From Moringa oleifera (taxonomy: Eukaryota > Streptophyta > Magnoliopsida > Brassicales > Moringaceae), in NCBI GenBank assembly GCA_021397835.1, contig JAJFZO010000168.1:5642001-5706000 (forward strand): DNA of 64,000 nucleotides. The letters are read 5' to 3'. Shown here piece after piece: positions 23,717-35,200 of this stretch. The stretch's first letter is position 1. Every line of letters begins with the position of its first letter. The notes under the pieces are model-generated. The model ran no database searches. It worked only from the letters and a program-made list of their open reading frames with translations, and was not told the origin of the DNA. Position numbers and translations under genes: made by a program.

Positions 23717-26320
23717 TGGACATTGAGGATCTGTTAAAACAACTAACATTCTCTACGTTGGTTAAAAAAGATGAAAAAGATTAAGATATACATTTATTAT
23801 CTACGAGAAAATTCTTTAGATAATAGTCAATAAAAACAACTCATACATTGTCTCATAAGTCCAATTAGCAAGTAGGTCTAGCAACAATATATTTTTAATC
23901 AAATTTAGCCTGATTGAGCCTTTTTACGAAAAAAAAAAAGTCCAATGGTTTTTAGCTTAAGTTTTATAATAATTGTTTTGAGTTTAATTGAAAGTATTTA
24001 TTAAACTAACTTGCATAAATTTTATTGAATCGATTCAATATGGCTTATTTAAGATCAGTAAATTGACCCATTTAATATTCAATATGATAACCCATAATAT
24101 GGTTATATATAATATGATAGGTTAAGCTTGGAGAAGGTCGTTTAAAAAGCCCAATGAGATTTTTTATTAGTTAGACTTGGGCCTATTTTAACCATAAATT
24201 GATTTTACTCATTAAAATTATTTTTTATTGAAAGAATTTGAAGTACTATGAAATGAAGCATTACCTTATTTATAAGTGACATCACTTGACGCAAATTAGA
24301 TGTACTTGTCAATGCATATTTATTAATGATAGTTTCATAATTTTCTTTTAGCAAGTAAAAGTTTTGGTGAGTAAAAATTTGATTAGATGAATAAATTAAA
24401 TCGAATCGTTGATTTCAAATAAGTTTAATTTAGTTTTTTAATTAAATTTAAATTTTTGCTCTTATTTGAGTAACAAATATTTAACTAGAACTATTAATTG
24501 GGTTGATTTAAGTTAAATACTAAAAAAATAAATCGAAATAGAATCAAATCGTATATGTGTGAATTTATTAAATTTTGCAAGTGAACTCATCATATTATTA
24601 TGCTCTCAAATGCTCTCAACCTATCTAATAATACATATATATATATATATATATACAAGTAAATGTCCTTAAGCTAATTTTTTTTCCTATTAACTTATTT
24701 AAAAAAAATTCTTCTTTCTTTTTTCAGTTGCTCACTTTCAGTCAAGATTAAGTTTTTCTTCTTTTATTTCAAGTAAATTCTTAATTTATAATAAAATAAT
24801 TAGTTTTCTAATAATTTTTTGTTTATATTAATAACAAAAAAAATAAATATCATTTTTTTGTCGCACTTCAATGATTATCGACGCATGTTCTTATTTGCTT
24901 TCATCTCATTATTGATATATATTTTTTAAAAGGTTTAAATTAGTTTTTGATTAATTTTGGGTTGTAGGTTGCAAAATCACTTGCATGATTAATTGGTCAA
25001 GAACAATATGGATGAGACTATGAAGATTATTTGCGAAATGGCCAATATTTTTAGTGTTCCCATTGGTATGCACCCCCAAGGTTTTCCATGGTTTGAGTTA
25101 TATATTTTTCCTTTTCATTACATTTTTAATGAGTTTACTCTTTTATTGATTTAATGTATTAAACGAAAGAGAATGAATTTGAGAAGCAATTTTATGTTTT
25201 GTATTTCTGTATTTCAATTTTTCACTTTTTCCTATTTTTGGGCCAAATGAGAGATACATAAATCTATTGAGTGTACCTATATATCTTGACATCTAAATTG
25301 TGACCTTAGGAAAGGATGTTGATTCTTTTAGTTAATTGATTTCATTTTTTGTATTTCATAATGAATCTCTATAGATATCTTTATGATGATTTACATTCAT
25401 TCTATTTTAATAATTTTTGTTGATCAACAACGAAAGGTTCTTGCTTTCAATGATTGATATCCTCAAAAGCTTTTTACATGAGTGTTGGTTCTTATTTTAT
25501 GACACTTATGCTACTAGGGACACCAATAATTAAAACAATAGGGCACGGACTTCCACAATGGTAACATAATTTTGCTTTGATTTGAAGTTTCCTTTTTATG
25601 AAATGATGCCTTCATTGAGATTCTTTATCCAATTTTATCAAATTGGGATTAGTTTTGTATGATCCAACGATTTTTAAGTTCTTTAATATTCCAAAATCAA
25701 GATGAAGCCACTTTTGATCTAACCCATCAACTTGGCAATGAAATGGATGGGATCAAGTTGGCCCAAGCCAAGAAATACAAATTTCATCTTTTTATTCTAT
25801 TCCTTTTTCTCTAACTTAATCACATTCCAACCATTAAATATATTGCCCTCACAAACTTATCAAGCATTCACAACAATTTTAACAACTAAAACAATAAGTA
25901 CTATAAGAGGTTAGTTTGCCAAAACTTTTCATGAAAATTGAAGTGCATATACATACAAGTTTTCATTTTGTATTTCTTTTTTGAATTAAAAAGTAAGAAA
26001 AAGGTAAAAATCCTCATATTCAAGAGGAAAAGGCAAGTTCTTGGTAAGTCATGGTCCTTTGGTTATCATATGTTTTAACACTTAATGCTTGATTTATTTA
26101 TAAATAAAAACTTACTTTTATCATATCACATCATATTGATTTGTTCTCTCCTTTTAGTTTTTATAAAATATAATTGTTTCTATCCACATGATTTTATAAA
26201 TCCTTGGCTAAAAACTTGTGGATGTCAACATAGAATCCTTTTTGTCTTTTCAAAACCAATTGCTTCCAACAAAAATGAACTAGAAGGTAAACCTTCAAGG
26301 CTATAAAGAAAAGAGTACTA
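23717..26320 (+). pseudogene. Array unit 5, includes the LisH exon remnant
   Basis: The only unit in which I recognise the LisH exon. At about 24967-25070, the TTGTAGGTTGCAAAATCACTT stretch and what follows parallel intact exon 2 ([19 protein letters not shown]...). A CACCCCCAAGG stretch then parallels the following exon. The other units diverge before this point. Further remnants: GRAE exon at about 25500-25565; MPPVNQ equivalent at about 25850-25910; basic exon at about 25985-26040; acidic exon at about 26190-26290. It ends at the inversion point. Confidence 0.78.
24635..24654. repeat. (AT)n microsatellite
   Basis: About ten AT units inside the AT-rich spacer of array unit 5, inserted at the ATACATAGATATAAAAGC landmark of the other units. 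Confidence 0.85.
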
Positions 26321-26945
26321 TAGGTTTACCTTCAAGTTCATTTTTGTAGGAAACAGTTGGACCATGTTTTATCTTACCAATATCATCCACATCATGAGAG
26401 GAAAAAAAAAATTCTATATTGACATTTGCAAGTTTTTGGTCCTTAAGATTTGTAAAATCTTATGGATCAAAACAATTAGATTTTACAAACACTAAAAAGA
26501 GAAAAAAAAATTAATAAAATATGATATGATAAAAATCAGTTTTTGCCTGTAAATTAATCAATCATTAAGTCAAAGGATCGTGACTTACCAAGATCTTGCC
26601 TTTTCCTCTTGAATCTGAGGATTTTTACCTCATTCTTTCATACTAATTCAAACAAAGGAATATGAAATGAAAACTTGTGTGTATGTGAACTTTAGTTTTC
26701 ATGAAGGGTTTTGGCCAGCTAACTTTTGTAGTGCTTCATATTGTTTTATTTGTTGAAATAATTGTGGATGCTCGATAATTTTATGAGGCAATATATTTAA
26801 TGTTTGAAATGAGAATAAAGTTAGAGCAAAAGGAGTGGAAGAAGAAGATGAAATTAGTGCTTTAGGGCTTTGTACCCAACTTGATCCTATTCTTGACTTT
26901 GCTAAGTAGATGGATTGGACAAAAGGTGGCTTCAACTTGATCGAT
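25690..26945. repeat. Near-spacerless inverted repeat
   Basis: Arms of roughly 600 bp, probably up to about 1 kb on the right, face each other around 26,320. Left-arm text near 26260-26300 (GCTTCCAACAAAAATGAACT...GGTAAACC) is answered by its reverse complement at 26322-26360 (GGTTTACCTTCAAGTTCATT...). The outer parts also pair: AAGATGAAGCCACTTTTGAT at 25699 against its complement near 26920. Arms are imperfect, with mismatches and small indels. Confidence 0.8.
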
Positions 26946-27340
26946 TGAATATAAAAGAACTTTAAAATCCTTGATCATGCAAAAATAATCTCGATTTGAT
27001 GAAATTGATTCATATATAGAACAAAAAAATTAATTAAAAACTTGACTCAATTTACAAAATAACATTATAAATGAAAAAAGTGATTGTGCAAAATTTATCT
27101 TTAAATTGATAGGCTTGTAATGGAAAGAGATATAATAAAGGAAGATTCCCATTTTGACAATTAAAGCTTATATTGATCTTTGTTATGAAAATCTTAATTT
27201 GCTAATGAAAAGTAAGATGGTAAAATTAAAAATGTATGAGTAAATTGAAATTAAAGTGAATGGTTTGAAAAAAGATTCTCGTAAAGGTTAATAGTAATAG
27301 TAAAAGTCGATATAAAATAATTCAGAAAGTACATTTATTT
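26321..27340 (-). pseudogene. Reversed array unit (LEUNIG-like fragment in gene orientation)
   Basis: The same material as the array but in minus orientation, hence parallel to the intact gene. From the inversion point it reads acidic exon (about 26345-26470), basic exon (about 26585-26640), MPPVNQ exon (about 26705-26785), then the ATGGCATGG-type module and the stretch that lies 5' of the exon remnants, traceable to about 27340. The frame at 26935-26699 still reads IIEHPQLFQQIKQYEALQ against [18 protein letters not shown] in the intact protein, but lacks any LEUNIG start or domain. Confidence 0.78.
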
Positions 27341-29171
27341 AATTTATGTTAAATGGTATCTTTATTTTATTTTAACACATATCTAATATTATGAGTCTTT
27401 CTTTTCAAGAAAATTTTAGTTATCATTTTATTTACATGAAAATACACTTTGCAGTTTGACTTGCTAAAATAAACTTATAAAATGTTGTAAATTAGGAAAA
27501 GTAGATATTCATAATATAATAATTCAAAAATTATAATAATAATAATAATTATTGTTGTTGTTATTATTATTATTATAGAAAGTAAAAAAAAAAACAAATA
27601 AATTTACATAATTTAGTAATATACCTGCATCCCATGGGCTAAGAAAACTTCAAATACATGGAGAGATTATTCACTGGCTCTTACTATCAGAACTCTCCCC
27701 CAAGAAAAAACTTCACAAGGAGCCATAACTCTAAATATGTAGAATATACAAAATAGAAATGAGATACTTAGAACCCTCTCCCCCTTGGTATTTATGGAGA
27801 AAAATAAGAATCAGATAACTATCAAAAAATATAACTATCTTTCATGATAATTTTAAAGACGATAATTATCTTCAAAATAATTACCAAAAATATTGAAAAC
27901 ATTCATGTAAATACCAAATCTAGATAAAGATAAGATCAACAAAGTTTGAGACAATAGCCAGAGAATAGGATAAAAACAAGTTTGCAAAATCTTATATCAA
28001 TCTAGAACTATTTGTCAAATAGTATGCATAGACAAGAATAGTAGCCTTGTAATTTTACAAGATCGAATAGCAAAATTTCTCTAATTCATGTCAGGCTGCA
28101 TCACTTACAAACATAGTTAGACTGAATAGGGAGAAAGCAGCCCAGTTATTCATGGTCTCAATAATTTGTTCTAAAGGATGTATACAGGAAGGAAAAAAAA
28201 AAAACTTTCTTACTTTATATTGTAATTGAGGGCTAGAAAGAATGAAAGAAATGAGAGGATCAATTGGGTTATTCTTAGTTCTTAATGTTCACTTCCCTTC
28301 CTGTTGGAAAAGATTTATTCTTTTTCTTCAATGAAGATATTACTTTCTTGGCCAAAACCCTTTCTTTATATATGAATAGCTCTATTGCCATCAGTTACCA
28401 CAGACCAAACAAGAAAGAATCAAAGAAATAGAAGCTGAGCAGCAGGCAAAGCTACACTCCCAGCCTGATAACCTTCATTACTTAAAGAAGAAACTGGCCT
28501 GAAAAGAAAACACTTCAACAACTTCATTATGTCTTCCACAACAGGTGTGGACACTGATTAACCCACCTGGTTCCATTTCTGATTTCGTAGCCTTATTAGC
28601 TCATTTCTGCTTGCTCCACTGACAATTTTCAGATTACAGTCGTGAACTGGCAAAGGAGATTGAGCCCAGTTGCCTGCTTCTTGAATATGTTAGAGCAGAT
28701 ATAACAGTGCCCACTAATGTATTCCTCTTGTTTCCTTCCCACTTTTCTGGTTTAAAAAAAAAAACCAATTGCAGGGTGTCTGAATTAGGTTGGTAACAGG
28801 TATGAACTGGGTAATCTCCTGCATATCTTCAGAATTCTCCAACATAAAATGATGGACAAACTGGTTCCTCTGGGCAGCTGAATTGGGTCATCTTATTCTA
28901 GAGTCAAGGTGAACCCAAGTGATTATAAGGGTTAACCTGAGGTCTTGGACTTTGATGGGCTTGGACTGCTACTGGGTCTCAATGAGGGATTGGTCTCCAC
29001 AAGCTGGGCTTAAACTTGCACCTTTTGACTACGTGTCATAATTTAACTGCCTATTTCTTTTTATTTCAAATTTGCCCCTACTTTTCTATTTATTCACCAA
29101 ACATACTCAGATCACCATTTTAGCCAGATAGGATAAGTCTCGCGCTTTACTACTCTTCACTGGCCACAGCA
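27341..29171. other. Intergenic region before RPS5
   Basis: A trinucleotide microsatellite (AAT, then TTG/TTA units) lies at 27531-27577. From about 27.6 kb the base composition becomes less extreme, and 28.3-29.1 kb looks like ordinary unique flank and promoter. I see no coding exon or known element. Confidence 0.45.
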
Positions 29172-31247
29172 ATGGCAGCAACGGCAGCTCTCTCATCTTT
29201 CTCTTCTCTTTCTCTCCATGCACCTTCCTCACGCCTTTCTCTCGTCGTTGTGAAGCCCTTTAATTCCTTCTCTCAACTCCCAAAATTGTCACTTTTCTAT
29301 CTTTCCTTTGGCCACACAAAACCCACCCATGGCCTCTCTATCAAAGCGAAATCCAGCGACATTGACACCACCTTCTTCGACAATGTTGACCCAGAAGTAG
29401 ATAACATTGTTTTCGATCCGCCGTCCCCGCCCGAAGGCTTTGTTCCACCTCCTTACTTCGACGAGGAAGCCATGGAGACGGATGAACAGATAGCCGCCGC
29501 GTATGAGGAGTTGTATGGGCCCGCATACAGTGGTGAGACTTTATTGGGAAACGACATATACGTGATGGATTCTAAGGTGAAGAAGACAAGTGGCTTTGGT
29601 AAAGTAAAGAAAGAGAAGCCCAAAGATGGATTCGAGGAGAGGGTGGTTCAGGTCAGGAGAGTAACCAAGGTGGTGAAAGGAGGGAAGCAATTGAATTTTA
29701 GAGCAATTGTGGTGGTTGGGGACAAGCAGGGGCAAGTGGGTGTCGGTGTAGGGAAGGCTAAGGAAGTGATTGCGGCTGTGCAGAAATCGGCTATTAACGC
29801 TAGGAGGAACATTGTCAGGGTTCCTATGACCAAGTACTTGACGTTTCCTCATAGGTATGGAGTTAGAGTGGTTTTTTTTATGGGTTTTCTATTTTGGCTT
29901 GTTTGTGGGTTACCTTTGAATTGTTAATTAATGTGTGGGTGTGAACAAAATTCAAAATTTTGGACATTGATATTTAAACTTGCTAAATGAACATGCTCTG
30001 ACACATTGGAATTTTGGTATTCAGTTTGGTTATTTTGCAGATGAACTCTTTGTTTCAAGCGCAACATTCTTTTTTGTGAATTTTTGAAGTTAACTTTATG
30101 AAGGCTTAAAACTCCACATGCATTCTCCAATTGTTCCCATAACATTGTAGCTAATCATTCAGGGAAGTGGTCCTTATGCTGCTAGGATGAGAAGCTTTTC
30201 ATGATCAGTCAAGGTTTTTCTGTCTAGCCATAGGGATATCTAAGTTGCCTTAGAAAGGCTGAGTATACATTTGGTATTTTATTTGATGGTCTACATGTGT
30301 GCAAGTTGGGTCAAGTTTCAGTCTTTTTCACTCATGAGAGTTCATTCAACTCAGATTCTCATTGTGAGCTATAGTTTAAATAAGCCAGTGATTTTAGATG
30401 ATCAAGGATCTGTCTCAGGCACATGCCAAGAGTTCTTTTGGTGTCTTTCTTTCCTACACTGATGATATCTTGGTTTTGATACAAATATAATTTGGAAAAT
30501 TGCCGCAACTACTATATGAGACTGACAAGATTAGTTGGCCGTCTCTATCTAAGACGAAACCAAGTCAGCATATTGACAGTTAATTTTTTTTCTTTTTTTT
30601 TTTTTTGGGAGATCTAGTACGAGCAGTTGTAAATTATTATTGTTAATGTCTATAACTTCTCAATCCTTCTGCTTGGTTTCTTGCCCTTGTGTTCATCATA
30701 GTTTTTTTGGAAAGCTGTAGTGAGATGTAAAAGACTGTTATAGAAACCTCATTTAGCCTCTGCAAAAGACTAGGAGTTTAACTCTTCCAACTAAAGAAAT
30801 GTAGAGAAGAATTCTGCTTATGTAACCCATCCAGATTTGAGATCACTTTGTGATATGAGTATCATAATGGCTGGCATATCGATAACTTGGATATCACATA
30901 TTGCTTATTTCATGTCCTTTAAGAATATATATAATTTAATGAGAAAGCTACAATTTCAATATGCATTTGTTAATTCTTTTTGGCTAATGAACAACAGATC
31001 TGAGGGTGACTATGGGGCAGCAAAGGTGATGCTTAGACCTGCTTCACCGGGTACAGGAGTGATTGCTGGAGGTGCTGTAAGAATTGTACTCGAAATGGCT
31101 GGGGTTGAGAATGCCTTAGGAAAGCAACTTGGAAGCAAGAATGCCCTCAACAATGCCAGAGCAACAGTTGTTGCGGTGATGAAAATGAGGCAGTTCAGTG
31201 ATGTTGCTCGTGAGCGTGGAATTCCCATGGAAGAACTCTGGAAGTGA
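29172..31247 (+). CDS. RPS5: Plastid 30S ribosomal protein S5
   Basis: Two exons on the + strand: 29172-29854 and 30998-31247, joined within an Arg codon (CATAG|GTATGG...CAACAG|ATCTG). The product has 310 residues. The first 50-60 residues are Ser/Leu-rich, as in chloroplast transit peptides. An acidic linker follows (to about residue 130). The S5 N-terminal double-stranded-RNA-binding-like domain begins around [17 protein letters not shown], with the conserved [19 protein letters not shown] loop. Exon 2 holds the S5 C-terminal domain ([42 protein letters not shown]). S5 sits in the small subunit of the plastid ribosome and contributes to decoding accuracy and mRNA entry. Reading through the intron gives a false hydrophobic end ([13 protein letters not shown]), which I reject. 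A nuclear plastid copy fits because the leader is long and the gene is split. Confidence 0.95.
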
Positions 31248-32229
31248 TGGTTTTAGAAGCAGCTCTTTTTTCTTACATAATTCGTTGCAGATTATGTACC
31301 AGTGGTTTTTTGAAAAAAAAAAAAAAAGCAAGCCAAGCCTAAAACAAATTTGAGGCAGTTGGTCATGGCTTATCTGGTCAGTTTATCTGATTTGCTTTTT
31401 CAAATCAATGCCAAGTTTGATCTTCTGTACAAGACTCACTTAACAAATCATCTTTATGCTGCAGATTGTTGTAGAAAATACTTGATTTCTTTTGTCCTTT
31501 ACATTTCTAGATGAACATTGTCTTTCACTTGTAAATTATGAAGTTTACATGCCATAGACTTGCAATCATCCTTTAAAACACTGCTGATTTTTTGGAACAC
31601 AACTGGTTATCAATACTACAAATTCCCTGTTGCCTGAGGTTTGACAGCAACTACAGAGGTACCCTTAAGATGCAGCTGTTCATGATTATGTGGCGTGGAA
31701 ATTCTGTTGGTGGTCAGCTAAGCCATGTTACTCATTGACATGATATTTCCATTAGTACCTTCTCTGGTTAACAAATTGATAAAGATTTTCTTATAACTCT
31801 TTGAGAAATCCTGTGATGCAAGAAACAAGCTATGGTGGGATGTTGGACCTGAATCCGATAAAGCTCCTTTGCTAAATTTAGTGATGGACAAATCATTTTA
31901 AGAGAGCTTTTTCTTGTCTGCTCTGGAAAAGAAGCTCAAAAACCCAGGCATGTGGCCAAAAAGCAATAGAAACGGTATATTGAATGGCAATTTGTTTTTA
32001 ACAGTTGATATATTTTGGCTGTATAAGTTCTATCTATGCTTATATAAAATGCCTCAATGAAACACTATAACTGACCATATCTGCTTGTTGTTTCTCTAAC
32101 TAGAGGTATACCTTTATCATGGCAATTGTTGCGGAGTTTTCTTAACTCTGCCAACATTACCATTTCTCTTTGTGTCCAGGACTAATGAGATAACTCAAGT
32201 ATAAATGTTTGCTGACTTTAAGAAGGATC
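31248..32229. other. Tail-to-tail intergenic region
   Basis: About 1 kb separates the 3' ends of RPS5 (+) and the LEUNIG-like gene (-). It must contain both 3' untranslated regions and polyadenylation signals. I see no coding sequence. A frame at 32205-32393 is the reverse of the last LEUNIG-like exon. Confidence 0.6.
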
Positions 32230-35200
32230 TCATCTCCATAACTTTACACACTTGTCATGGCTTGCTGAGGCGACCATTTCAGTTTCCAGGGAATCTGCAA
32301 CTGAAGAAATCAGACCATTATGTGCTTGAATTGTCCATGTTTTGCTGCCCTCTGCCGGATTCCACAATGTTAGGTTCTGTGAAAAAACACTGAACAGTTA
32401 GCTCTCCCCAGCAAGTAATACTACAAAGAGGACTTGATGTGCATTGCAAAAAGGAGAGTATATCTATGACTCTTGTTACAGAAAAATTGTCTAACTATAT
32501 CAGCTGCTACAGGTCAAAAGTTCAAATCAGTTGAATCTGACAGCAAAGATGTCATGAAGTAACAGTTTACCTGATAAGCTCCAACGATCAAGAGTGGGGA
32601 GTATCCAGGGTGAAATGTGCATGCTTGGAATCTGTTTCCATTTGCATGCAATTCATGTATGCATTCTCCGCTGCCAGTGGCTGACCATACTCGTACAGAG
32701 TCTTCACTTACTGAGGCAATATACTTGCCACTTGAATCCCAGCAGATTGAAATGACTTCTCTCTGATGTCCCTGATAGAGAACATTCAGCAAGGAAATAG
32801 CATGTAAGAAGTTGAAAAATCAATGCATACGAGGAAGATATATATTAACATTTAAAGAGAACTGAATTAATGTTAAAAAGATACCTTCAAGAGCAACACA
32901 GAGCTGCCAGTGTCAAAATCGATTATGTTGACATAATTTCCCACTGCAGTTGCCAACAAGCTCCCCGTCCAAGGCTGAAACCTGACTCTTTTAGTAGCTC
33001 CCTGTAATTACTCAGAAGAAAGAAAAATGAGTTGAAAGTAAATGTATGTGAATCTTTTTCAGATTGTCGATATTCACAAAAGTTCACAGAACAAGTAATT
33101 TTCAGAATTCTGAAAGGGGCAGTCTCTTTGGCACAGGCTTCTTTAGCGATGACAGAAACCATCGCCATGCTTGGAGATACTACGTGAATTACGTGGAACA
33201 TAACTAATCAATTCTCATAGCCACACTTACGTTACCACTAGATCCTAAAAATGTCATGTTTGAGATCTGACCTTGTTGACCCGTGTGCAAACACATTGGT
33301 TCACGTTCCACAATCGGATCACATCATTACTATCACACGAGCAAAGAATATCGGTGTTTCTTGGGTGAAAATCCACCGACATCACTTGGTCGTCATGCCC
33401 CACAAGCGTCAGCGGTGATTTAGCAGGCTGCAGCAACCAAGAATTATATTAAAGGAGTCCTTTCATACTAACAAAAATGAGACACAAACAAGGAAATTTT
33501 GATCTCCTTTTTCCATCGAATAATAAAAGAAAGAGATTTTAAAAGGCTCAGTTATGCTCATTTTAAATGATACTATAGAAGTTCAAAATCTATATCAGAT
33601 GAAGAATGGCAAGAGAAATAGTTACTCTGGCTGCATCCCATATTTTAACTGATTTGTCAAAGGAAGATGAGGCAACTATGGTAGAATTAGGTCTAAACCG
33701 AATATCTGTGATGATATGAGAATGGCTGTCTATGGTACTATAGAGGGCAAACGTTTCAGTATTTCCCAGCAAAACCTGCCAGCAGATAATTTATATTAGC
33801 TCCAAATTCATGGAGAAGATCTTGCAAAACTGACAATAATCAGCTAAGCTATATTAATATTGATAATATCAGTCCACCTTTTTTTCATGCCCACCACTAG
33901 CCAATATCTTGCCATCTGATGAGAAATCGCAGCACAGAATCTTGGTGTTGCTCAAGTGGAAGCAGCCAACCTCGTCAAAAGAAAAATCTAGCAAATGGTA
34001 GAAAGGTATACTGTTAACAGCACCAATTAACAACTGGAAAGACACAGCTGAACATCTATTTCCTATTTTCTTCTTTCCAGATTAACTATTTCTGGCGTAA
34101 TTTGAGGATTTGCAGAAATAAAAACTTTTCTATAAATAACTAATTAATCAATGTTTGTCAATTATTCTCCCCAAATTTCTCCATTTAATCATGAACATTA
34201 ACATGTGATGATCAATGTATAAAATATAAGAGAAAAAGTTTACGTCATCCAGAAAGGTTTACCTTCAGGTTCATCTTTGTTGGAAGCAGTTGGCCGACGT
34301 TCCAAATTTTTGAAAGGAGAATTTACGTTATGATCATCATCTTCCTTATCAGACAAAAAGGACTCAACAGTGTCATCCGCAAGTTTTTGATCTTCGGAAT
34401 TTGTAGATTCCTGTGGATGGAAACAATTAGATTCTATAAAAACTAAAAGAAGAGAGCAAATTAATAGAATGTGATCTGATAAAAATAAGTTTCTATTTAC
34501 AAATTAATCAGGCATTAAGTTTTCATATATATATGATAGCCAAAGGACTATGACTTACCACGATCTTGTCTTTTCCTCTTGAATCTGATAATTTTTGCTT
34601 CTTCCTTTCATTCTAATTCGAAGAAGAGAATATGAAACTTGTGTGTGTACTCATTTTAATTTCTATGAAAAGTTTTGGCGGAACTTACCTCCTGTAGAGC
34701 TTGATCCTGTTCTACCTGTTGAGATAGTTGTGGCTGCTCTATAGTTTGATTCACAGGGGGCATAATCTACTTGTCATTATCAGCAACTCCTCATTAGTGA
34801 AGGATCCATGAAAATTTTAAAACAAAATGCAACAAATTTCAAACAGGAAATGCCTGAAGTAGGTATGTACACTTAAAACCTGCCTGCAACTTCAAATTCA
34901 TTTTACTAAGCATCTAACAAGTTCAAGTCAGAAGGCCTCATCTAAGATTCCTTGGACTCAAACATCGAAAAAAAGAAACATATCTTTCCTCATGCTTTCA
35001 ATTTATTACTCTGGATCTTCCTCGTATATTTGTAGCCTAACATACTCTATATCATTTCGTTATGTAATCTTGGCCTGTTGGAGAGGTCAAAGTGCAAAAT
35101 TTGCCATTTTTACTGACCTGTTTATCCTTCCCACTTTGATCACTCATAGGAAGCACTGGATTCTCATGACCCATTGGGTTAGAGCTTGTAGGAAAGGGGA

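Larger units (their letters stand above)
6380..27340 (+). repeat. Degenerate tandem array of LEUNIG-like gene fragments
   Basis: About 21 kb of AT-rich DNA built from diverged copies of one long unit. A recurring box reading roughly GACATTGAGGATCTGTT (here called the H box) starts near 6801, 8448, 12665, 14403, 18788 and 23717. The spacings are therefore about 1.65, 4.2, 1.7, 4.4 and 4.9 kb. Other landmarks repeat in constant order, such as TAATACATAGATATAAAAGC (9402, 13551, 15292, 19690, 24629) and TTTTGTGTGAATAAATGATA (7999, 10297, 16103, 20602). Long units contain exon remnants of a LEUNIG-family gene on the + strand, opposite to the intact gene at 32-37 kb. All copies have stops and frameshifts. 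Percent identity between units was not computed; boundaries are approximate. Confidence 0.88.

Noticed and set aside
26699..26935. Minus-strand 78-codon frame as a functional LEUNIG-related microprotein
   Set aside because: It contains only a scrap of the MPPVNQ exon, keeps no LUFS or WD40 part, and its start lies in array spacer sequence. It is better seen as part of the reversed fragment.
6380..27340. Array as an LTR retrotransposon or ordinary satellite
   Set aside because: I see no LTR ends, primer-binding site, polyprotein or reverse transcriptase motifs. The unit is kilobases long with ordered exon and intron remnants of a cellular gene, unlike a satellite.
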